Assembly: GCA_028564675.1 (NCBI GenBank)
Contig: JAOVVO010000236.1
Location: forward strand, 43,828 to 107,827
Direction of reading: 5' to 3'
DNA from: Onchocerca lupi
Lineage: Eukaryota; Nematoda; Chromadorea; Rhabditida; Onchocercidae
Length of the DNA stretch: 64,000 nt
Under the pieces are notes generated by a model. It did not search any database and had not been told where the DNA came from. It was given only the letters and a program-made list of their open reading frames with translations. Below, one piece after another: positions 13,001 through 25,000 of this stretch. Made by a program: the position numbers and the translations under genes. Numbering within the stretch: position 1 is the first letter of the stretch; every line of letters begins with the position of its first letter.

Positions 13001-16000
13001 CACTTATATGTTTCATTCAGTATCGATTGAAACTTTTTTTAGGGAACAAAGCATTCGGGCTTTACAGGAGTCAAATTGTTCACGTCAGAGACGAAGGATT
13101 CAAGAGATCCAACGAAGCATTGAACTATGGGAAGGCAAAGAAATTGGTTACAGATGTGCCGAAGTTATTAAAGGTTATATCTCTTCAAAATTTTCATAAC
13201 GACAAAGTTATTTACTGCTCTGAAAAAGTCACATAGTAATGCTGTTTATAATTAAAGTTCGTCTGAATAGAATGATGGAAAAGAATATTTTTTCGAAAAA
13301 AAAATCCATGGTTTAATCTTTTATTTTCAATGTATCCGTAATGTTATTTTCGAATTACAATATTATTCATTAACTTATCTTGCAGAAGGTGATTTGTTAT
13401 TGTTGCGATCTGGACCATTATCTTCTACTGGTAAGTCTTTTATCGACTCAGTTGAATTTATTATGTCGTCAGCTGCTTTAATAATCATCGCTTAAATTTT
13501 CAAGAAGAAATAACTAGGAATGCCGCCGTCATTATGAATCTTCTGCTCTTAATCTAGCTATCTTATGATGTTTTGCGGGCTTTGTTATTTTTTGAATTTC
13601 AATAATCCCTTACAGACACGCTGAAAAAGAACAGAGGAACAACTATGCGTCATACATTTCTCTTCGACCATCTTTTAGTATTTTGTAAAACATTACGTTC
13701 TTCAAAACCCGAAAAGCCACTCTATAAATTCAAGGACAAAGTGCTTATACGTAAAACAGATATATTCGATCTAAAGGACACTGAAGGTTCTATGATCTTA
13801 CGGATTTATCTTAATATTCAAATGATATATATTTTTATTCCCGTCTGATGCTTTAAGCACATTACTATTTGCAGTAATCCAAATATTATTTAGCTGAGAT
13901 ATGTCGGCTTTGTAATTGATTTTATTGTTTATTGAGTATTTATTGAGTCATTACAGAACTTCAAAATGCTTTCAAAATTGTATCGCGATCAGTAACTCAT
14001 GATCGAGGAGACAATTTTTCGTGGATATTGTTTTGTCGAACGCCGGAAGAGAAGACTAGTTGGATGTGCGATTTGGTCAAAATTCAAGCCAAGAGGTATC
14101 AGCTTTTCGCGTTTTGATTTCTTTCATGATGAAACTTCAAATTTTTGATGCTTAGAATTCTTCTTTTCAGTTCATTAGATCGAATGTTGGATGCATCGTT
14201 AAAAGAAGAAGAAAAACGAGTCCCACTGATTTTACCGACATCTGATCAGTATAGGTGTATTTCCATTAATATTTGTTTGCTAGGAGATGTTTTGTGGCAC
14301 CTGCCATCATAAACTATATATAATGATAGATTAAAACTTATTGATGTGTTAAATGGAAGTTTCAGATTTGCCGATCAAGACTGCGATGAAAATATTGTGT
14401 TTGAAGATTATACATCGAGTAGTGGTATACCAGTTGTTAAGCACGGGACTGTTCTAAAACTTGTTGAGCGCTTAACTTACCACTTGCAAGTTCTTGATTG
14501 TTTTTAATTGGAATTCTCGGAATTTTGGTAGTGATAGTTGCTGATGCACTAGTGGGTTGTACGGGATCTCCAACAACTTCTTTAATTTTTTTTTCTTTCT
14601 TTTTAAGTACAATATTTAAAAGTCAAGAGTGAAGCTATTTCTGTGTCAGTCATTCATGTTTTCAGATACACGGATTATAATTATGTGCGCACTTTCCTTA
14701 CCACTTATCGCTCATTTTGCACCTCTTCAGAACTGTTGCAATTGCTCATCGAACGTTTTGAAGTGCCTACTCCGCCACAGCTCCAAATAGCTGAAACAAA
14801 TAACATTTCTGACTTGGAATCACGGTAAAATACACAAAGCTGTATCAATTTTCTCCTCGAATTCTATGAAAATATAATCAACATGTATAAATAGTTAATC
14901 ATTTTTACCGCTATGATTAAAAAAAAAACAAAAAAACAAACACACAAAAACAAAAAACAAACAAAAAAAAAAAAAAACAAACACACAAAAACATATTTTT
15001 AAAACTTAGATAAAGATGATTTCTTTAAAATATTTGGTATGATTACAAGAATTAAGAATCATCATAAAGAATACAGGAAAAAAACTTAGTTACATAGTAA
15101 TTTTTTGTTTTTATTTGATAAAAATTGATACTTATGTTATTTTAGAGAACTTTTAAATGGTCCTTATGCTACAGTACATTCTCAGGGTTTGAGGAACCAG
15201 GTTTCTCCGACACTGCTAAATAGAATTGAACGAAGTTATCAGCGATTTCGCAAAGAATACCAGCAACCAATACAGTGCAGGTATTTTTACACTAATTTCA
15301 TATATATCTTGAAGTTTCTTTTTATACCATGTCTCTTCCGGTTCTTATCATTACATGACGAATTTTTTAATTTGAGGTGCTTCAATTCATCCCAAATTCG
15401 CATGCTTTTGAAGTTGAAATAAAGAGTTTTCTCTAAATTTGTAATATGATTCCAAGAAAAAAAATACAGGATGGAGATATGATTCATTTCTTAAGATATC
15501 GAAAAATTTTTCATAATCGCAACAATGGAATCAGCAGAAGAGTTAGCAGCAGTAAAGACTTGGAACACTTTTGAATCAAGACCGTATGTATTTCGTATCA
15601 TTTGCTGAAGTTTCTCTCATAATAAATTTAACGCAGAGTACTAAGTGTGATTCGACAATGGGTCAATAATCATTGGTATGATTTCGAACATAATCCAGTT
15701 TTGTTGCAAGACTTATGTTCATTTCTGGAAGAAACTGATTCTCATGGAAAAGTTATCAATCAGTACAAGAAATGGTGCAAAAGTATTAAAGTAACGAATT
15801 TCTTACTTATAATTCATAGTACTTTTCATTGTAAATTTTTTTTTGCGTAAGGTCTTCCATTTTTTGGTTTTATTACCAAAAATATAAATAAAAAACCTTA
15901 TCAACTCTTTGTATTTGCATTATTTTATTGGAACTAATTCTTAACCTTGAAATTTTTTTTTTGTGTGTGTCCTTTTTCCAAACCTTCTATCATTATAAAT

Positions 16001-19000
16001 TATAATTTTTTTTGCATACTTGTATCGAAAGGAAGAAGCGAGCTGACGCAATACCATCAGTGACGCATAATGGTTTGGAAATCGAGCCTTCTTTATTGAC
16101 AATCACTTTGTATGGTCCACAGAAACCGAAGGCAAGAATATATACAGTAGTTGTTAGAGGCTTGAGTTTTCCGGAAGTTTTGAATTTATATAAAAAGATA
16201 ATTTCTTTTTGTTAAACATCAAAAAGATTGAAGTAGATACTGCTATCAGTCTCCTTACTGATCACTTTTAAATGGTTAGAAATATGAGTTTTGCTAATGA
16301 ATAAAGTCGCATCAGTAAAAGAATTAGAGTTAAAGAAATTGGACTTATGATTCATTCTTCGAAATTTAAAAAAATTACTCATCTTTGCTTTCTTATTTTA
16401 GTTTTATTTAGTTTTAATTGATTTTTTTTTTCAGATTTTGTGGCACATTGCCGAGAAAGGAGCTATCGAAACATATGATCTTTTATCACTTCATCCAATT
16501 GAAATCGGTCGACAGATAACTCTGTTGCAGTTTGACCTTTATAAAGCTATTAAACCCATTGAATTGGTTGGTTCAGCATGGACAAAAAGAGATAAGGATC
16601 TCAGAAGTCCACAACTGCTCAAGCTAATCGATCATAGCACTATGGTTTGTTAATATTTTCTTTGAACATTCACATTATTGCTTTGGTGCGGTTCATTTAA
16701 GAGAAAAGTGGTTTTTTATTGGTAAATCTTTTTTTTTTGTTTATTTTCTTCCATTTCTAAAGTTTATTGAATGTTGCCTCGATAAATATAAAAAACTTCT
16801 ATCGTATCATCTTTTCAGTTAACTTATTGGGTTGCTCGCTCCATTGTGGAAACTGTTTCACTGGATGAGCGAGTATATATGTTTTCACGAGTGCTGGAAG
16901 TGATGTCTGTTTTCGAAGAACTTAATAATTTCACTGGACTTGTTGCTTTATATTCTGCTTTAAATAGTAGTTCCGTATATCGACTTAAGGCATGTTGGGA
17001 GGTATTTTTTCCTCACATTTATTAAAAATACTTTTTTTCATGTCCCCTTTTGTTCATGTTTATTTTAGACTTCTGTTTCTTAAATTTAAAATCTTTTTGT
17101 GCTCAAAATCTTCGTTTTAAAGAGAATTGATCGCGAAAAGCAAATATGGTATGAAAAATTCAAGAAACTTTGCAATCCGCACTGGAAGGAAATGATTGAA
17201 CGATTGAAAAGTATCAATCCGCCTTGCGTTCCTTTTTTTGGTTAGTCTTAGTAAATATCATATAGCTAGCGATTCCAACAAAGAAAATCCAACAGAATAT
17301 ATCACAGTGTTCAAGAATCACCTTTGTTTGTAATAGTTGATCGATTTTCATTATAGTTCAAGCAAATTAACTAGGAGTAGTTGTCTTTCACTATTATAAA
17401 TAATAAATTAAGATATATTCGTTAAAACGAATATACAAAGTATATTATATTCTGGTTTATATTGATGTACTCACCGAATTCTTTAAGGTCATTATCTTTC
17501 CAAAATCTTTTTTTATGAAGAAGGAAACAGTACATTTGTACAGAGCGAAGATCTTACTCATGACCAGGTTATTTTTTCCTTAATCTGTGAAAGGATCAGT
17601 ACTTTTATAATCATATATGTATATTGCAAGTTAAATCGAATCTGAATTCTTAATGCTTACTGAAACTGATATGCTGAAAATATTTTCAAACATTCCAACA
17701 TTATATGCCAGTTTTTTAGATAATATTGTTTCAAACTTGGGTATTTAGGCTGGTAATAAATATGACGCCTTATTAGTGACTTTTGCTTGGCTTCGATAAT
17801 AAGAAGTACAGTGTATGTTATACTTTCGTTCTGTAAATGGCTGTCATATTTTCGGTTTTTGATAAATTTAACAGTTTATTCAGCTCATTTAAATCAGTTT
17901 CGGTTAAAGTTGATGTCGCTTATATTACTCAATTGCAGTTTATTCAGTTAACATGTGTTCTTTGAACAGTTTAAAATTTCGTTGTACTTGTATTTATGTG
18001 GTAATTTTTCTGATAATCAGATTTAAAAATTCGTTTTATTTAAGATTAATGCCGAAGGTAGCACGTCAATTGTGGGTGCAACAGGTCGTAAAGTAATGGT
18101 GTCATTTGTTAAATGTCGTCGGATAGCATCAATTATCAGTGATATTCAGATGTATCAGAATGAACCATATGCTTTGGAAGTGGAGCCAAGCGTGAGAGTA
18201 AGTGACTTCATCAGATTTATAGAACCGATGGTGAATTTTGTGGACGTATCAAGTTCATCTTGATGTCGAATCCAGATGTTCACTTTTTTGCTTCTTTATC
18301 ATCCATCCGAATGATGTTTTTCACATCACTCTTCTTAAATAGTTTAAAACTAATTATTTCTTCCTTTCAGTTTTGGATTGAAACATTGATCATTTGTTTT
18401 CTTGGTATATTAAATTGTTAGCTATCTTTTTTTCCGCGATGGCATTTCTTTTGTGAATTCCAGTGATTTTAGTCGTCATGTCTGTTGTAAGTTAAAAACT
18501 ATGTAGGATTACTCTTGGAAAGCACTTTTTATCATATACCCGATCTCCCCGTCTTTTTCTTTTCTCCCGGGAAATAATTTTTTATGTATAATAGCCTTTT
18601 TATTCTCTATTACGAAAACAATTTTTCCATCAAGAAATCTTATTTCATAGTCTCTATCCAAAAATTTTTTAAAAATATGTTAAATTTAAAATACTTGATC
18701 AATTCAATGAAATCCTCGTGAAGAAATCTAACAAATCGATTTTCTTCTTATAAATCATTATTATTAAGACTGCAAATGAAAAAGAATCTGCTTATCACTA
18801 AATATTTTCTCTGTTCTGTTCGTGAATACAAAAACAAATCGTCGATTTTAATAGACGTTTTCCGAAAGAATTGCAACGGAAGTTAGAGGAAAAAAGAAAG
18901 AGCTAGCCCCATTAGCAACAGGAAGTAGCGGAGAAGGAAAAGTTTGTTTGTAACAAACTACCGGAAATTCATTTTTTGGAGAGTGGAAAGAAATAAGATT

Positions 19001-22000
19001 CAAAGGAACGAGGGTGTTTATCTTATTCATTCTCATCAAAAATATCTATTCACTTCCACTGTTAGCGGTGTTATTTATTGTTTCTGAAATATATTCATCT
19101 AGGATGGTGTTTGATGTTTGTGAATTCTGATATTCTTTGAAATAGCCATGCTCTTTCTAATTTTTCTCCTCTGTGCTCTGTTTTCTCTCATTTGCATATG
19201 TGAAATGGAATTCGTCTGATTTCATTTCATCCATTTCTCTTTCTCTCACTTACGGCTATCTTTTTTCATTGCTAATCATTTGTTTAACATATTTTGCCCA
19301 GAAAGAATTCAGTTTTTTTGAATTGTATTCTTTGTATTTGTTATTAGAAATCCAGTGCAGAATGCAGTCTTAATAATAATAATGTGGTGATGCAAAAAAG
19401 GCAATTCAGAATGTCCTTTTTTTTTTTTTTTTTTTTTTCGTTTTTGGCTACATTACTGGGATTTCAAATCTTGTTTGTCAATTATTCTTGAATCTTTTTA
19501 GTTTTTTTGTTTTGAATAGTATCCCATAAGGTGTCCTCAAGACTTCAAACGGTGTTTTAATTTATTTATAGAATTAAAAAATCTGGAATCTTCCTAAAAC
19601 AGTCATTTGCTAACTTACATTCTTCTAAAAAAATTTTCTTGTGAATTAAAATTTTCGAGAAATTTGAAGAATCCCGAGAGTTTCAGCATTACTACTTCTT
19701 AGACTATTTGCTTTGGGAGAACTATGTTGTGATAGACACAGTGTCTGCTGAAAGTGTTAGTCACTACCGGCTTGGATTTGGCCGAATCAAATGGATCAGT
19801 ATAGCAGTTGTGGTAGGAAGCCCCCTTTGAGCGGACAAACTGCAAACAGTAAAAAATGATTAGTGTCTCTTTGTGTGTCCGGAGAAACATTTAGCTGTTT
19901 GCTGGCTTAATTCTTCCTCATCGCATTTGATGATCATATTGGCAACGATTCGTAGACGACATGGAGAAAAATCGACTAGGGTTAGGGGCCAGGAAGATGA
20001 AAAGATGTAATAGATAAGCGATATATGTTAACTTTGTGTAATCAACGTTTAGAACTTATGTTGAGGAGAGACAGATGATTATGATTAATTTCGGATTTGA
20101 TAGTTTCTATTGATGGCCTTTCCTCTTTTCGTAATCTTTTCTTTGGGTGGAGAGAGGCTGGAAAAGAATTTTCTCTTTTCGAATTTGCTCAATGAATAAT
20201 CTTAAACGATTTCTTGTTCATTGTGCCGTTATTGCCTTCATCCATTTTTATCAGAGTGATGATGAATGGAATATGAATTTGCGTCGTTTTCTTTTTGTTA
20301 TAAATTTTACATATTTAGAAGTTTTTTAATTGAGAAATGAAGGGGTTCACATTTTGCTGAGATGGGGAGCAAGGATATTGCTGCTAAAATTCAAGACGAC
20401 TAAAAATTTCAATTTAGAATTTTGATTATATTAATTTCTATGGTAATCCTACGATAACAGTAAAAAATACTTGGAAAAATCTTTAATTTCCAAAGTGGTA
20501 AAGTTCCCTAATAATTTCTAGAAAATTAATTTATTAAATGAATTATTTCCAGTTGATTCCTACATAATAATACCTTATCTACTCTGCTTTTGAAAAGATT
20601 TGTACGTAATTTCAGAATTTGCAAAAGTTATTTAAAGATTTTAATGCAATTGCGTACAGCTCGATTGCTTGACATAGCTAATGAAAGCATCTGTAATTGA
20701 TTCATTTAAATAAAATGAATAAATGACTCATGGTTTTTATTTTATTTCTGTTTATAGTATATAAGTTAGTTTGCTTTGGCAGGTTGTGTGCTAATTAATG
20801 AGATAGTTGAGACGACCATTCTTTTGAATTTATCTTCCGTTTAAAAAATATCATGAAAAATAGTTTAAGGCATTCATGTGAAAAAAATAAATGACCCTTA
20901 TTTTATTTCCGTTTATAATAGTAGTATATAAATCAGTTAGAAAGGTTGCATTCTTCATTTAAAATTTTCCTTTGCTTACATAAACCAAAAAATATAAGTA
21001 GCTATTTGGAATAATTTCATTGAGTTCCAAGAATTTATTGTTGAAAGAAAGATTTGTTGCCAAAGTCTTACATATGCTTTTGATTGCTTATATAGATATA
21101 TTAATGTATTATCCATTTATTTACTGTTTTTCCTTTTTTTCGCCATTTTTTCACTTTTTTTTTGAAATCAATATATTTATAAAATAATATGCATCCTTCA
21201 TTCTTATTATGATTTTAATTTCGATTTAGTATCAGTTACATTTTGATTTCGGTTTATTTTGGTCTTTGAAAACTAATCTATAATATATTTTCCACTTTTC
21301 CCATTTCCATTCTTTTCAAATGCGCATATGTAAACAAATCTTATCATTCATTATTAACATCTTCCTCCTCTAATAAATCTGTTGTGAGAAATATTTGCTA
21401 GATCTTTTGCTTGAGTATTAAAGTCAATCAAATTTTGACGGCTGTTATTTGTGAACATCGGATCATATCATCGTGGGAAGAAATGTATATATCGTTGAAA
21501 ATGAGAAGTAATGATAGTATTGTTTTGCTAGTTGAGTGATTCCTGTCTGTTACCCTAAAAATTCTTATCACAAGGTGTGTGTGTGTGTGTCTGCACGTGT
21601 GTGGGTGAGTATGATTGATCTGTGCGACCGGTGGTATATAACCCGACAATTGTACCTGTTGTCCATCTTTCTCCCATCAGTTTATACCTTCATCACTTCT
21701 TACCCTTATCCTTCTATTTCATGCTTCAAAAGAACTCTAAATTCTCCTTTTTTTTTTCTCCATTCTGAATTTTTTCTTCAATTTCCAAACTGTACTAATT
21801 TTTTGGTTGTTTTCTGGAATGTTTCCATACATTTCATATTTTATTTATTTCAAAAGCATTATTTGGTGACCTAAGACTTCCGATATCTCGCATATTTTTA
21901 CACTTTGGTAATGGTTCTTATTACCGGCTTTTATTTTATGTTTTTCTTGATACTGTGGTACTATTCCCCAAATTTCATCCAGTCTTTTCCGGTTTATTTT

Positions 22001-25000
22001 ATTCCATAAAGCATAATGTATGTTTTTTTCTTGCTGCTCATAGATTCCTTATGTTGAAAAATTTCTGGATAGGTACTCTGAACAGTTTTAGCCAGATAAA
22101 CAGCTCTATTTTCGATCATCTCTGCTGCCAGCAAAAAAATCATGAATGATTTTCGGTTTGGCTATAAATAAATTTTCCGACTTTTATAAAATTTTATTCG
22201 TATTCTTGTTTAAATGTGTCAATGACAATTCAGACTAAATAATGGATAATTTTACACATTTTTAGAAGCTTCGAGATATTTCTGGAAGTTTAGGCTTTTT
22301 TATAAAATCAATTTTTCTTGTGAATTGGACGAAAGTGGATATTATTAAATTATGAGTATTGTTGATATAATAGTTCAAAAAGAATGTCGGTAATGAGATG
22401 TAGGACAAATTTAATAAAGACAGGAGAAAATGATTATTGAAAAGAATGAAATATCTGTTCAAATCCATCAACTTATTGACAATTTCGATTTAGAAACATT
22501 TACCATCTCTATCATACAGTATTAGGATGAACAGAATCTGTATTTAATATCTAGATGTGTTGGTGAATCATACTTGAAAAAAAAAAAAAGACGAAATTTC
22601 TGATGCACTGGAACTGTCTATTTCCTCTATACTTCACAATAATTCATGGCTTACTTCATAAATTGACCTCATTTTAACTTTTTTTTTTTTTTTTTTTTTT
22701 TTTTTGAAGTTGTGCTTTTAGATAGCCTTCATCCTAGTCCTTTAAAAAGATTTCAACAGATGATCAATTTGGATTCAGCATCGGGCATTTGCTATATTTG
22801 TTTTAGCTTTGAAAATTTCTCTTTTGTGTTTCTTATAAAAAGAATGCAACATATTTTTATTTCGAAAATTTTTGCATGTAGAATTTTAATATTATGTGTT
22901 AATTTTATGTTCATTCGCGCTTGGCGTCATTTTTTCTCTGTTATGAGTGAATATTAATGTTATTGCATTGTGAAGAGATGGTACTAACTGATTACTGCGA
23001 AACGACACCACTTATTGCTGATAAATGTGTGATGAACAGACGGAAGCGATGGTTTTGTCAAGCTAAGGTGAGCAGTATTCAATTTTTCTTTTGGTGATGA
23101 GGCAAACAACGAAATATTATACTGATTATGCATCTCTTCTAAAAATCTAACTCTTCGCCAATATAACAGTATCAAATATTTAATTCATCAAAACAATTTT
23201 TTCTCAGTACTATTGAATTTCAATAGAATACTATGAACATCACTTAACTGCTAGTAAAAGTGTGATGAACTAAAAATGCGTTTTCATAGGAAAAAAATGG
23301 ATAAAGAAAAACTGATAACTGAAATCAGAACGAATGGAATTGCAGATTGAGGATAAATACTAAAATAATAATTACTAATTCCTGAACTAGGATGGAGTAG
23401 TGATATTTCGAAGTTCTTGGTTTTTAATAAATTCAGAAAAAAAAAATTTTTTTTCGCGCGTTTGATATAATTCCGTGGTTTTCTTCTTATAAGTTAATCA
23501 ATATAGTAGTTCAAATTCGACCAACCTATTATTTATGATAGAGGTGATTTTTTGCAGAGAAAACGACAGCGAAAAAGTTATGTGTTATTAGTTGGTCTGC
23601 GATTGATATTCAGACACTGGTTTATATCCTTTTAACATGTTAATACATGCTGCTCACTCAAATCGCAGCTTTTTTTGTATTTTAAATCGTTTTTTACGCC
23701 ATCACAGTTCGGCTTAGATGTGGATCGTGCGATTGTCGTGGTTTAACTCTGCAATATTTCTGTGCGCAGAATGCGAGAAATTATGATTATTATTTTAATT
23801 TTCAACGATTTGCAATGTAAATGTTATCCTGTGAATTTGACGGTCATTTTTTGAACCAAGTTTGGATAATAGTGACGCAAATAATACTACTAAAAATTTT
23901 AACTTTAATGGCATCAATCAGATGATTTCAACAAATGATGAGTGTTGAATCTTTTCTCTTATTTCAAAAAAGAAAAAAAACTGTATCTCAGGAAAATTGA
24001 TCTGCTTCTTCTGCCTTTCCTATTTAACCTGAACTATACAATAATTTTTTCTTTTTCTTTCAATTAATGTAGTCAGAAGGACTGTGAAATCTCTCTTTTT
24101 ATATTGTGTGGAAATGAATGATAAGAAGTATAGTAGTTCTTTGGATCCATTCTCTCTGTGCTGTTTTGTTTTTACAGATGGCAGTTATTGAGAATCATTT
24201 GATTCCACTGGAAATTATTTATCTGCATTTAAAGTCCGGATTATCTGAACTTCATATGTTTTACTTTTGTCCCGAATCATCACTTAATTTTTCGTCCAAA
24301 TCATCTCGAAAGTGTTGTTTTCTATTTATTGTGATACATTCACATTATTGTACAAATTGCCAAAATTAGTTGGAAAAAGGCTGAGCATGAGTCATTTCTT
24401 TTGACCGGAATCGCTTTATTTTAAATGAGAAGGAAATGAGATATGATGATTCTTTTCATAGATCTAAAGGTCTTGTTTTTCAAAACAGTATAGGATGTTC
24501 CACGGATGAATTTTAATTTCGGCAACAGAGGTTGGTCTAATCTGTGATTTCTTAGATATCTTTTTATAGATAAAAAGACTTCTCATTACAATGGAATGTT
24601 ACATTCAAATGATGATTACTTTAATTCATACTGTTTTTCTTTTAACTGATGATGACAGTTGAAGAAGTAGAAAGATGAAGTCGAACACTCTGACGGATAA
24701 TCCTGTAATCTTTCTGAAGGACGTTTCCAGAATGTGATTGTATCACCATTTTTATGGTGACATCTGAGATCTCATCCCGTCATTTCCCACATATGTCACA
24801 GTTTATGCTGTATCATTATAATTAAGATGTATTTTTGCATCAGAAAGAAAGTAATTGTTTCCAAAATATTTTTCTAAACCGTTCCCTTAAAATAAATGTG
24901 TAATCGATTACTTCTTATTGTGATACATTTCATGTATATTATGTTTAAATGTCTCTTTAATTATTTTTTAATATCTCTTAACTTTACTTTGCATAACTTG

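Noticed and set aside
15473..15580. Possible extra SOS exon after TACAG at 15469
   Set aside because: Exon 15146-15280 joins in phase to 15637-15790 (CR-VLSVIRQWV) exactly as in the SOS family; an exon here would break the match.
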